From Rhodamnia argentea (Eukaryota; Streptophyta; Magnoliopsida; Myrtales; Myrtaceae): a DNA stretch of 64,000 nucleotides. The first letter of the stretch is position 1, and each line of letters opens with the position of its first letter. This document shows, piece by piece, positions 35,520 to 47,400 of the stretch. The stretch covers positions 29,870,283 through 29,934,282 of the forward strand of contig NC_063156.1 in the NCBI RefSeq assembly GCF_020921035.1, written 5' to 3'. Below the pieces are notes generated by a model. That model was not told where the DNA came from. It was given only the letters and a program-made list of their open reading frames with translations, and ran no database searches. Made by a program: the position numbers and the translations under genes.

Positions 35520-36013
35520 CCCCTCCCTCTGTGACTCAATGTTATAAATTTGTTCTTGATTGACTTGGAATATTTGCCGGAGAAGGAGAAGAGGGTTAGA
35601 CTAGACTCAAGCGAGAAACCCTACATGAAGATTAGGGTTTTCCTGGTGCGAAACTGAGCTCTAAGGCTCCCATGTTTTTTTGTTTTTTTTTTCCATTTCA
35701 TTTCATCTCATTTTCTTTGTGGATCTCCATTTTTTTTTACTAATTACTGTCAAATGAAAATATTTCAAATAACTTATCCAATGAACTGGCTGAGAGATAA
35801 AGTATGTGTCTTATTTTGATATTTATAGGAAGTCAACTTATCATCTTCCATATATCACTCATTTCTATGTATAATGAAATCATACATCCGTGCTCTCTTA
35901 TCCTGTCTACTCTATAATCAACGAAGGACAATGCTACTCTTCATGAATGAAGAAAGCATATAGACTCACCGTTGTAATTAGACAAATATGATATGTTCGG
36001 TTGCGGCAATGCA
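35520..36013. other. ERF upstream region
   Basis: AT-rich putative promoter with poly-T tracts near 35675-35692 and 35730-35740. No gene is seen. Confidence 0.45.
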
Positions 36014-36632
36014 GGGAGAATTACCAAAAATGTCCTAAACTTATTGCAATTGTGTCGATTCGGTCCTAAACCTTTTTCTTGCCTATTGAGTACTAAACCT
36101 TTTGCATTTATTTTAATTCAGTCCACCGATCAATTTTGGTCAAAAATCACCGGCGTGAGTAATTTTTACTAATATTATAATGTATTTCAAATTATTTACT
36201 TATTTATTTATTCCTTTTTTTTTCCTCCTTCTTCCTCCAGCCGATTGTAGCCAAAGGTGAGGGCCGACGAGGCGCAACCTCCTTCAAGGTGAGCTTCACT
36301 AGAGACCGGCAAGGTCTACCTCGCCGATCCTCGCCTCTAGCCGGTCACTGGACCTTGTGACCAATTGGAGGAAGAAGGAAGGAAAAAAAAAAGATGGAGA
36401 CAGAAAAGAAAAAAAGAAATAAATAATAAATAAAAATTTGAAAAATAAATCAAAATAATATTAGAGATTATCCACGTCGGCGCCGGTCGCGTCACGTTAG
36501 CGATTTCCGACTAAAATTGATTGGATGGACTGAATTGGTACATATGGCTCAATTGGCAAAATAAAAAAAAGGCCATAAGACTCGAATTGCCACAATTGTA
36601 ACAAGTTTAGGATTTTTTTGGTAAATTTCCTT
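36014..36632. mobile_element. TIR MITE (619 bp), AATTTACCAAAAA..TCCTAAAC family
   Basis: The left end (GAATTACCAAAAATGTCCTA and on to ATTGCAATTGTG) is mirrored by the right end (inverse of CAATTGTAACAAGTTTAGGA and GGTAAATTT). This gives inverted repeats of about 35-40 bases. Inside, the arms repeat phrases such as GGTCCTAAACC and AATTGG, and the centre (about 36240-36370) is GC-rich. No clean target duplication was found. The family is probably Mutator-type, by analogy only. Confidence 0.65.
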
Positions 36633-38233
36633 GGAAATGACTATTAAGATGTATGCTTATTACGATCATATTTTAGACATTACAACTATAGTCTCTCGAG
36701 CAGTCAACATTATGACCGTCTTCTTATATATGTAACCGTTATGACTAACCTATTATAATATGAGTATATGTTTAACTACTCCTAGATTAATTTTTTTGTA
36801 AACTTCAAGATCCACCCTGATGGAACCCACACAAAATCTAAAATATAAGGTCCAGATTATGAATAAAGAGCGGTATGGTGGTACTATGAATACTTTATTG
36901 CTCCACAAGTCTTATTTCATTGTGCGAGGAAAGAAAGCAACAACTATTCCATTTACTAGATCGAACAAAGCAATCGTTGAAGTCGAAGAGTTATGGCATT
37001 ATAGTCCTACTCTTTTGCTGCAGAAAGTGCTCACGTAACGTACATTTCTTATAATTAGACACAAACTTTGTCATACTAGCTCAAGTTTTTTTCTAGCACA
37101 GACATCAAACACTTTTGGTTCATTATATAATTCAGATTTGAAATCATGAACCCGCATTAGGACTTTTATTCTCAAGACTAAACGCCGAAAACAATAGGAG
37201 AAATGTTGAGATACATACATGTGTAAGAGATGTGTTAAAAAAAGAAAAAAATCCTCACATCCGATAATCGGTAAGGTATGGAGCAATTAATATATCATAG
37301 TTGCCCATTGAATATGTTGACGGACTTGAATTTGAGCTCCCTCTGAACAATTTTCTCGGATGATAGTATCGGTCTTTCGATCACAATAATTTAGTTTATT
37401 AGTTGCGAGATCTAATTCACTTAGCTTATAAAAAAAACTCGCCTAGCATATATCGGAATCGGGAATGCACAATACATCGCAGGCGATGATAATGCTGCAC
37501 ATTATAAAGTTCAAAACGACCTCACCTTATTTAAACTAGAATGTACATTGAACCATCTACTCTATAATTAATGACAAAGTGAAGCGATTTTCTTGTTTTG
37601 CCCATAAAAAAAGTTCAAGTTGACTCCGTGGTGAACCCCAGAAGTGAATTGATGGAGCAGTGAATCTCGTCGCAGCGTAAGGAAAGGGCCTGATCCATGT
37701 AAAAGTACAAGAACACAAACAAAAGATTTGCCTTAATAGACACGGCTGAGAAAGTTAAGCCCTATTCAATAATAATTACGCGAAATGAGAAAAGAAAAAG
37801 TCGTCAACCGTAACAGTTGTCACTACACTAGAAAATGTCCAAAAGGACTTGTTGTCACATCCCCATCATTGGGTGCCCTTGCAAAATTCCAATCCCACAT
37901 ACGCGGTTATAGCCTCAATCTTTGAAATAGCTAAGCGGAATGAGCTGCCGGTCAAAGTCAACTTTATGGCCTGGTTTTCTCGATGCAGAACAAAACAATC
38001 AAACTTTGTAATTATGTTGAATCTCGACAGGCATCAGATGCTTCTGAAACTCGGTCAATGACAAAAAAAAAAGGTTGACTACAAGGGCTCTCCTCATGGA
38101 GGGGTCTTTTTGTCCTGTACATGAGTCCCCACTCCTGCAGTGTAGACTAGCTAATTAAGCCTGGCTTAGTCATGCTCCTATATCAAATCTGGTGATTCTA
38201 TACGTCGTTTTAGCTGAGTTGAGTAACAAAGGA
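36633..38233. other. AT-rich spacer, no gene seen
   Basis: Low-complexity AT-rich intergenic DNA. Frames such as 36820-37038 on plus have no recognisable motif. No well-ended repeat was found. Confidence 0.45.
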
Positions 38234-38934
38234 TAGGGGTGAGCATCGGTTCAAGATAGATATTGGAACCGGATCAATTTGTACGATCTAATTTGGTCCA
38301 ATTTTCACTAGAAATAGTTTGGTTTTAGGGGTCAGGGTGTTGAACCGGACCGATGACCCTACACCAAACCCATTTCAACTGTATTTGTGATTTATTTTGT
38401 TTTCAGCTGGTTAGAATTTGGAGTAATCTTTTACGCCAACTTTTAAAATCTCCAATCAAAGTCAAATGTAAGACCCGATTTCTATGATTCATATTTTATA
38501 TTACGCGTTTTGAACTTTTCATTGTTTATTTCATTTCACGTGTTCATCATTTATGGGTTGTTGCTTTTTTCTTCTTCTTCTTCTCCTTTTGCTTTTGGCA
38601 AGTGAAGATTTCTTCTGTTACTTTATCTTTTGTTCTACTTGATTAAGGGATGAGTTGGATAATTCAATGTTGCTTTAGATTTCTGTTGGCTTTGCTAAGT
38701 TTCGCGGTTATATATATACTATATGTTGATGGATGTGTACTTTGAAAAAGTAAGTCTGTCCTTTAAAAAAAAAACAAAAAAACAAACAAAAAAAGAATCG
38801 GTAGGCTCCCTGGATCAATCCTGAAACTAGACCAAACCAGCATGATTGGTCTAGGATAGATTCCTGTTCCTAAATCTAGAAACTGACCCTAATGCGGGTA
38901 GATTCTAGGTTTATGGTTGGACCAACCCAATCAA
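38234..38934. mobile_element. Partial hAT-like element (left end only)
   Basis: Begins TAGGGGTGAGCATCGGTTC, followed by GGAACCGG and GAACCGGACCG tracts. This is nearly the same terminus as the right end of the 26351-27041 element. An A-rich tract lies at 38766-38795 and more TCCTGAAACTAG-type arms follow to about 38910. No right terminus is visible before the long-TIR element that starts at 38935. The element is either truncated there or too diverged to follow. Confidence 0.4.
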
Positions 38935-39778
38935 GGAATCCCTCCTCCGAGAAAATATTGGGTGAGTTTAATAGTCCACGTAAGCAAATTACCACTCCAT
39001 TCATTGATTGCCATATGTCCGAATTGGGCCCACCTTTCAGACTTTTTTCTCTCCTCCGTTACTTTTTCTCTCTCCTCTCACTCATGCCGTCAAACCTCAC
39101 CTCTTCTTTCGACCAAGAAAGAAAAAAAAAAAAAAAAAAAGCCCTCACCTCTTCTTCAGCCAGAACGAGCTTCGGATTTTGAAGCTCGCGTCCACAAGAT
39201 GAAAATGCTTCCAGGCAGAGTTGCCATTGTAGAGCTTGCGACGCGACCGAAGTTCCAAGTGACCGGACAGTGGTCGGCGTCAAGCTCACAGAGCAGGGAG
39301 CTGCTGACGTGTGCTTTGGTGACGGTCGCTGAGCCTGGCGATGGCCTCGTCGCGCTTCTTGTTCTCGAGAATGAAAGGGAGGTTCGGGCTTTGGTTTCTA
39401 TGAGGTTTGTGTTTTCCGAGTTTGGGTGTGAGTTTACGAAGGATTCTGCAATTTGAAGCAGGTTTTGATTTCTCCATTCGTTTCATCCAATAAAGCTCGA
39501 GGGGTTTTGCTCTTGAATTTTTCCTGCAAATTCGGTCATCATGTCGTGCACATCTCTGTTTGGAGCTTCAATGGCGTGCAAGCATTTTCTGTTTCATGGT
39601 GTGGTGCAGAAGGAAAGTAACCGAGGGGAGAGGGAGGGTAACCGAGCGGGAAAGGGAGGCGAGGGACAAAAAAAGTCTGAAAGGTGGGCCCAATTCCGAC
39701 AGATGGCAATCAATGAATGGAGTGGTAATTTGCTTACGTGGACTATTAAAGTCACCCAATATTTCAAGTGGGGATCCC
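38935..39778. mobile_element. Long-TIR element (844 bp), possible Pack-MULE carrying a foreign segment
   Basis: The left arm (GGAATCCC..AATATTGGGTGAG onward to about 39060) is repeated inverted in the right arm (about 39660-39778, reading in as GGGATCCCC..AATATTGGGTGAC). Across about 95 bases there are only about three mismatches. Between the arms lies GC-balanced sequence (about 39150-39540) with coding-like composition and long frames on both strands. This is unlike the AT-rich surroundings, as in gene-fragment-carrying MULEs. The source gene was not recognised and no target duplication was found. Confidence 0.6.
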
Positions 39779-42066
39779 GACTAGGCGGATGATATCTTAA
39801 AACCTCTTCCTTGGAATCAATAAAATATTACATACATTCCATAAAATATTAAATGATAATTCAGACATTCGGGCCAAAAGAAGGAAAAAATAATTATATG
39901 TATATTTTGAAAAGACATGACAAATTATTATGTCATGTTGTGTATCAACATCTCCATTGCATGAAAGTTTCATGTGTTCTAGTATTTAAAAAGGCTAGAG
40001 TCACAAACAGATTCTATGTTATAATAAGTATTTTGAAAGGCGTGCAGCAAAAGTCCGATACCTTTGCCCCGGAAAGATCGCCAAGAGGGAGCCTAAGTCT
40101 AAGTCCGTCAACATATCCAATTGAGTCCGCCTTCACTCAAAAGCTTAAGCTAATGAATTATAAGCCAACTAGAATATATTAACTACTCAACACCACATCA
40201 ATTCTTCGGTGCGAGATTTTTCTAACACATCGCACACGAACATCTTAACAAAATAAGATCGGCCCGTTGGTAAGATAATGAAAGTACACGGTGCAGATAA
40301 CATGTACGGTCTAATTTCTCGAATCACTTTGTTCAAATAATCTGGTATTCGAGCCGGATGCTTCAATTTAAATTCCACGGCGTCCCGCCAATCAATGAGA
40401 TTAATAAATTTCATGAAATTGAAGGTTACCTGTCTTGTCATTTAAGAAAGAATTACTTGAGTGGTAATCTTCCCTAATTCGTACCCATCTCATTATTTAT
40501 TAATGGAACTGTTCTTGTCATTCATTTTACGTTAAGAAGTTACAAAAATCTGCTCAGGAGTCGAGACCTTAAAAAGGCTACCCAAATTTAATGATGCGGT
40601 TACATTAAGTTAGCTCCTAAAATAGACTTACGAGATGAAAATAAAGACAATACGGATGCGGATAAGGTGCACACTGCGGGGTCTATTTACGATTTCGTAT
40701 TTGACCCACCCACTTGAGTTTAGTTTTGATGGTGTCTTATTAGATTTCACGAAATCGGAGTTTACCAAGCTAAGACAAGCTTCCTTTTGACCTAAGAACA
40801 ATGGACTTAATGTGAAGTCGTCGTATTGCCTGCTTGCATCCATCTCATTTAAATGGATAATACCAATCTAAGTATCTCCCCAACCCCAACGAATGTTTGG
40901 TCATAGCATAAATTCAGCCTGCTTTACCAAACTAAGACAAGCTTCCTTTTCGAAGTTCTGCTCGACTATTGATTAACTTGCATTTTTAATGAACTAGAAT
41001 GGCGAGGAGGAACGACCGGCATTAGCCTCAAGCATCATAATGTACGGCAGCTCCTTACGGGGCGTTAGATTTAAATCATAGCTAATGACACCCACTCGAC
41101 TCGAGTGAGATCATGATCACAACACAACGAGATGCAAAGTTGGCATTAAAAGCCCAAGTTATTTTGCAGCCGGAATAAAGGAGGTTCCAATTCACACGAG
41201 AGCCAGCATTAATTGACTTGAAAAACTCGCCTCGGTGGCACCCTCGACTTGCATGTTTGGACAAACTAAGATCCATGACTGTTATGTCTCGTCGGATTTA
41301 CAATAGTTCTATGAGTGAACGAATGGTCTAAAGAATAAATGTAATGACCCATCATACTAGACAAACAATAACTTGTGATGCTGACGATTTGTCGAAGCCC
41401 AACATTCTCTTTTCTTTCACGTTAAAGTGACGGTGCGCGCCATTTCCCCCCATTCTCGACGACCTTGCATATATAGTTGAGAAAATTCCAAATAAAAATA
41501 TAGAGTGCTCTTATTTTCTCATAAAGTAAAGCAAGTGCCCTTATTGTTTTAATGATCAAGCCATTTTCATCATTTATTTTTATTTATTTATTTTCCTTTA
41601 TTCTTTTTTTTTTCCTTTTCTTTTGCCCTTCCTTCAGGCCAGAGGGCCAGTCTCAGGCGGAGACCGGCAAGAAATAAATAAACAAGAAAAAATATATAAA
41701 AATGACAAAAATGTCATTGATTGGCTCCGATGGCAATTCGGGTCCTTACTTTTCACAAGGGTCACTTGCACTTCAGGTCCGTCAAGTCCGCCATATGGTT
41801 TTGACAAAATCTAGCTAACTAATTGATTTGGAGAAGGTTATACTTATATCCATTTGCATGATTGTTCATCCCTTTAGTGTGAGAAGAGAAGCGAAATTGA
41901 AGTCCTGGATTTAGAGTATTACAGAAGGAATAGAAACTCAGTGAAGAGAAAATGATCATCGGCTCAGCTCAGCTCAGCTCAGCTCAACTACACGTCGAAA
42001 TTCATTAACAGACTCCTCTCGTTGCGGTAGAAATAGACCACAGCACCAGCACTCTCATCTCCCTCA
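39779..42066. other. Spacer downstream of LEAFY
   Basis: AT-rich non-coding DNA. A roughly 30-base phrase, AAGACAAGCTTCCTTTT with flanks, occurs at about 40764-40791 and again at about 40930-40957. An (AGCTC)n run lies at 41962-41987, just past the LEAFY 3' end. No gene is seen. Confidence 0.5.
41962..41987. repeat. (AGCTC)n microsatellite
   Basis: Five tandem GCTCA/AGCTC units about 80-105 bases beyond the LEAFY stop codon, probably within or just after the 3' UTR. Confidence 0.85.
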
Positions 42067-43333
42067 CTAGTAAGGAAGGTCAAGATGGTGAGCGTTGGGA
42101 GCAGACGTGGAGGTGGAAGCAGAGGAAGCAGCAGAGGCGGAGGAGTGGCGGTGAGCATGGCAGAGCTGGCGGAGCTTGGTGGGGACGTACCAGATGCAGA
42201 GGCGAGGGTGCGCATTGAAGATGGCGTCGATGTCCCAGCCGGCCCTGCGCCCGGCGATGGTGACCAGGGGGTGGTAACAGGCTTGCCTCCAGGCGCCGAC
42301 GTTCTCCCCGCGCTCCTTGAAGCTCTTGCGGAGGGCGTTGGAGGCGTGCTCGTCCAGGCAGTGCAGGGCGTAGCAGTGGACGTAGTGCCTCATCTTCGGC
42401 TTGTTTATGTAGCTTGCTCCCGCCTTCTTCGCGTACCTGAACACCTGGTTCGTCACCTGCATTGAGTCTTCTTGTTTGAATAACGCATGCATGTATGCTC
42501 GGTGGCCCGGGGGTACGTTCGATAGCAGGTAAAAGAACTAGAAGAGAGAGGGAGGGACCTTGGTGGGGCATTTTTCGCCCCGCTCCTTGGCCAGCGATTG
42601 CACTTGGAGGAGGAAGTCGCGGCACTGGTCGTAGAGATGGAAGAGGTAGTCCAGGCCGTTCTTCTTCCCACGCGCCACTTCCCCGGGCTCCGTCACTATG
42701 AAGGGGTGCTCCCTCTGCCTCCTCATCTCCTCCTCTTCCTCCTCCTCCTCCTCGACCTCTTCCGCGGCCGCTCCTTTCCTCGCGGCGGTGATGCGGTGAC
42801 GATGACGGTGCTTCTTCCTCTGTTGCTGGACCCCCCTCGTCGTCCCCGCCGTGTCCGCGCTTCCCGCCCCGCCCACCTGATCCTTCTCCGTGTGCTGCAC
42901 CACTTGTTCCTCCGACAGCCCTGCGTGGGGAATGACCATAATGACATCAGCCATAACGTCAGAAGAAGTAAAAGAGGGCCAAGTTAGGTTAGGTGGTGGT
43001 ACCTTGGTGAGAGAGAGCATCGAGGAGGGGATGGTCGGTGGAGTGGAGGTGGTGGCGGCGGTCGTCGGCTTCGAGGAGGCGCCTGCGCTCGGCGCGGATG
43101 GCGGCTTTGATGCCGTAGCGCTCGCCGACGAGGAGGTCCCAGCGGAAGATGTGGGAGAGGGAGTTCATCATGTCGTCGAGCTCCTCCTCCTTCATGTCGA
43201 GGAGGGTGTTGGCGGTGAAACCCATCTCCGCGATCCTGGAGGCGGTGAGGTACCGTATCCCATAGGCCTCGAAAAGCTCCTCCAGTCCCCCCATGGTTCG
43301 CAACCCAACAACCGCAAATGCTTCAGGATCCAT
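42067..43333 (-). CDS. LFY: LEAFY/FLORICAULA floral meristem identity factor
   Basis: Plant-specific master regulator that switches shoot meristems to flowers and activates AP1 and the floral organ genes. Three exons, 43003-43333, 42559-42920 and 42067-42456, total 1083 nt (360 aa). This is the classic three-exon LFY structure. The N-terminal SAM-like oligomerisation domain (about 15-95) reads [40 protein letters not shown] and [21 protein letters not shown] variable linker has a basic KKHRHRHR patch and an E9 run (about 165-175). The C-terminal DNA-binding domain (about 181-330) reads [54 protein letters not shown] and [20 protein letters not shown]. The His in HYVHCYALH that marks type I specificity is present. 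One oddity is [11 protein letters not shown] near 298-307, one residue longer than IACRHGWDID in Arabidopsis. The Ala/Ser-rich tail ends HHLDLPY. The length is close to Eucalyptus ELF1 as remembered. Confidence 0.97.
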
Positions 43334-44146
43334 TTCTCTCTCGGCGCTTCAAATACAAATGACTCTGCAGGAGCGTAGGTGTGCGGAACTGTTGCTTGCT
43401 TGCTTTTGCTTGCTTCCTGGTTTATAAACAGATAGATGGTGGAATTGGATGGCGTTGCATGGGATGGGGACAGCAGTAACTACAAGTTGAAGTTGCTGGT
43501 CGAGAACGAACTAGACGAGGAGAGGAGAGGAGAGGAGAGGAGAGGAGAGTAACCTTGCGATTTGGGTCGTCATCGGGATTTGATCACTGACACACCCACT
43601 GTGTTTTGACTGTTGCTGCAACTGCTGGAACGGGTGGGAATCGAGTGGTCTTGTCACCAGTTTTGTTTCGTAGTTTGTGTCGTCGTGGGTTGCCCCACAG
43701 AGAAGAGAGAAAGAGAGAGGGCTCTGAAGGAATGTCCTCTTCTCATCTTTGGCCTCTGCCCCCCTCGCTCTTCTTTCCCATCAATTTTCGATCCCCTCAA
43801 GCACCCACTGTGCATTAGGGATCCTCTTTGTACATTTCCCTGATTACGTGGCAGATATGGATACCGACAAAACATTGACTCAACCTGCTACAAATTTTTT
43901 TTTTTGTCTAAACATAAATCCTTAATTTTCATTACAATCTTAAATTTGCATTCTTTAACTCTCCGTTAAAAATCGCCGTTAAACATTATAATTTCACGTC
44001 ACCATAAAAAATTGTCAAATCCGTTAATTATGATGTATCTTGGCACATCATTTTTGTACTTTCATGAGATTCAAATCTCATATCGAGACTAAACTATTCC
44101 TTATTATGGGCACACATAAGATTATACATATTAACCATTAGGCTTG
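43334..44146. other. LEAFY promoter region
   Basis: About 800 bases separate the LEAFY ATG from the target duplication of the young Copia element. The proximal part has GCTTGCTTGCTTTTGCTTGC repeats (about 43393-43416) and a GGAGA microsatellite. The distal part (from about 43890) is AT-rich. No other gene is seen. Confidence 0.5.
43517..43549. repeat. (GGAGA)n microsatellite in the LEAFY promoter
   Basis: Six to seven tandem GGAGA units about 185-215 bases upstream of the LEAFY ATG. Purine-rich repeats of this kind can be length-variable between individuals. Confidence 0.85.
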
Positions 44147-44151
44147 ATATG

Positions 44152-44438
44152 TGTTGAATTTTGGTAAAGCAATCACAAAGAAGAACACAAGAATTACGAG
44201 GTTCGGCGATGTACCTACGTCCTCGGGCGAAAAAACTCTCTTATTTTGTCATGAGAGATCGGTTGCTATTGTTACGCAATTTGCACACAAGGGTTGCTAC
44301 AACAAAGGAAACAAGCAAACCCGAAAAAATAGGAAAACTACCAAATATACAGATTTGCAACATATTTGCCTACAATATCTCCTTTCCTTTGAATAGGAAA
44401 AACGCAAATCTCACAATACCCCGCAAATATCGCCAATA
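44152..44438 (-). repeat. 3' LTR of the young Copia element
   Basis: 287 bp, reading TGTTGAAT..CGCCAATA on the plus strand. It is about 97.6% identical by eye to the LTR at 48770-49056. It is bordered outside by the ATATG duplication and inside by the polypurine tract. Confidence 0.95.
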
Positions 44439-47400
44439 CTCCCCCTCAAGTTGGAGCGAAGACATCGTCGGAGGTCAACTTGTTCACCATATCCTGAAAT
44501 ACTCCCTTGGATAAAGCTTTGGTGAAGACATCAGCAAGTTGATCCTTACTACGAATATATGGCGTCTCTATTGTCTTGTCTTGAACCTTTTCCCTTACAA
44601 AGTGACAATCGACCTCTATGTGTTTGGTCCTCTCATGGAAGACTGGATTTGAAGCAATATGTGTTGCCGCTTGATTATCACAGAATAACTTCGTAGGTTT
44701 AGACATGGCATCACAGCCCAATTCTTGAAGCAATAGACGGAGCCATACGATCTCACTAGTGGCGGCAGCCATGGCTCGGTACTTAGCTTCTGCACTAGAT
44801 CTTGCCACAACCGTTTGCTTCTTACTTTTCCAAGTAACAATATTTCCACCAACAAAAGTACAAAAACCTGTGGTAGATTTTCTATCCATAAGGTTGCCCA
44901 TTAATCAGCATCGGTGAAACCTACAATCTCTGTATTCCCATTATTCTTCAACAATATTCCTCTTCCGGGGGAAGCTTTCGGATATCGAAGGAGCTGGTTT
45001 ATCAATTCCATGTGCCCTTGTGTAGGTTTCTGCATAAACCGGCTTACATAGGCGACTGAATAAGCAATGTCAGGCCTAGTAATGGTTAGGTAAATCAATC
45101 TCCCTACCATACGTTGAAATTGCCCAATATCCTCTAATGGTGTTTCATTAGACACAATCTTCTTGTTATAATCCATAGGAGTGCTAGCGGGTTTAACTCC
45201 CAACTTACCAGTCTTTTTCAATAGAACTAGGACATATTTTCTTTGAGTCAAGAATAGACCTTTGTCAGAACTTGCTACCTCTATGCCCAAAAAGTACCTC
45301 AATTTTCCAAGGTCTTTAATGTTAAATTCCTTGCTCAACAATTGCTTAAGTTCCGCAATACCCGTTAAGTTCTTGCCAGTAATAATAAGATCATCAACAT
45401 AAATGAGAATGACAACAATACCTTCACCGATCGCTTTAGTAAACATTGAAGAATCAGCTGTGCTCCTTTTGAAACCAAATCTAATGAGTGCAGAACTCGG
45501 TTTGCCATACCATGCTCTAGGTGACTATTTGAGACCATATATTGCCTTCTTTAATTTGCAAACCATTCCCTTATCACTCTCTGAGAAATGTCCGGGAGGT
45601 ACATCCATATAGACCTCTTCCTCCAAGTCTCCTTGGAGGAAGGCATTCTTCACATCCATTTGAAACAACGGCCAGCCACGGTTAAGCGCCACGGATAGAA
45701 GGACACGAACGGTATTCATTTTCACTACGAGAGCAAATGTTTCCTTATAGTCTATCCCATAGGTTTGAGTATACCCTTTTGCGACAAGTCGAGCTTTGTA
45801 CCTCTCAACCGACCCATCACTATTATATTTGATCTTATAAATCCACCGACATCCAATTGTCTTCTTCCCACTTGGCAATTTAACAAGTTCCCAAGTACGA
45901 TTACGGTCCAATGCCCGAAGCTCATCTTTCATGGCATTCACCCACACACTGTTTTTACATGCTTCCAAGAAGGTATTAGGCTCCTGTTGATTTTCAACGG
46001 CAGATAAGAAACTTAAATACTTATGAGAAATTCTATCATACCCAATAAAATCTTGAATAGGATGCTGAGCAGTATAATATGTGGAAAAATCACGGAGCCG
46101 CGTTGAAAGCCTTGGAATGCGCGATGATCTGCGGATTGGGGCCGAGATAATAGGTACCGCATCTGCTGGAACTCCCTCTGTTGCATCGTCGGCGCCAACT
46201 TCCAAATCGGTCGCAACTTGAACAGGAGCAGTGCCGACATTTTCTATATTCATAGATCGATTCCCTTGAACAGTTGCTGTTGGAATTTCCTCTTGATCGA
46301 ACATTGAAGGTTCGATAGGTAGGATAGGAAGCAAAAATTCAGAATAGTTATCTTGCTCCCCCTGAATTTGATTCTTGGCAAAAAACATGTTAGTCTCATC
46401 AAAAACAACATCACGAGAAATATAAACGCGCCTAGTACTTGGTTCATAGCATTTATATCCCTTCTTGACATTCGAGTATCCCAAAAACACACACTTTCGA
46501 GCTCGCGGATCTAGCTTGTCACCGCATTGAGAATGCACATAACACATGCATCCGAAAATTCTTAGGTGGGAGATACCAAATTTTCGGCCATACGGACTTT
46601 CAATTGGAACCTTATATTCCAACACCTTACTAGGCAAACGGTTGATTAAGTAGCAGCTAGTAAGAAGCGCATCCGCCCAATATGTCTTGGGTAAATTTCC
46701 CGAGAATAATAACGCTCGAGTAACTTCAAGTAGATGCCTATTTTTCCTTTCTGCGACTCCATTCTGCTGTGAAGTTCCCACGCAAGAGGTCTGATGAATG
46801 ATTCCCGGGTCACGCAAGAACACTTGAAAAGCCCGATTGGTATATTCGGTTCCATTGTCTGTACGAAGAACCTTTACTGTAGTGTTAAATTGATTTTTCA
46901 CCATATTGCAAAAATCTTGAAACACAATCGTAACTTCACTTTTGGATTTAAGCAAATAAAGCCACGTGGCTCGGGATTTATCATCAATAAATGTAACAAA
47001 ATACTTGAACCCCTCCTTAGAATCAATAGGAGAAGCCCCCCAAACATCCGAGTGAACTAAATAAAATAACCTGTTCGATTTATGTGTGCTATGTGGAAAC
47101 GGTAACCTATCTTCTTGAGCATAATGACAAGGATCACAGCAATTGGAATCATAACTTAAAGTCATATCAAGAGCATGTAACACCCGGTCAGAGGGATGAC
47201 CTAAACGCCAATGCCACAATCGGGATGTGTCAACAGTCTTCCTTTGCGCCATCAACACTTTGCTGTTGAAATTCACCATATACTGACCCATTCGCAGAAT
47301 CGCCCTTCACCAATCATCCTCCTGGTGGTTCGATCTTGGAAGAAAACCTTCCGAGGAGTAAAAATAGCATTGCAATTCCACTCATTAGTGCATTTGCTAA

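Noticed and set aside
36820-38061. Candidate small genes in the ERF-LEAFY spacer
   Set aside because: The frames are short, AT-driven and lack any recognisable domain or splice context.
40764-40957. Two copies of a roughly 30-base phrase (AAGACAAGCTTCCTTTT) as a direct-repeat element
   Set aside because: No element structure, inverted ends or target duplication surrounds them. It is probably a small local duplication.
42085-42987. Long plus-strand frames (126-129 codons) opposite LEAFY
   Set aside because: They are antisense shadows of the GC-rich LEAFY exons 2 and 3. The minus-strand frame is clearly the gene.
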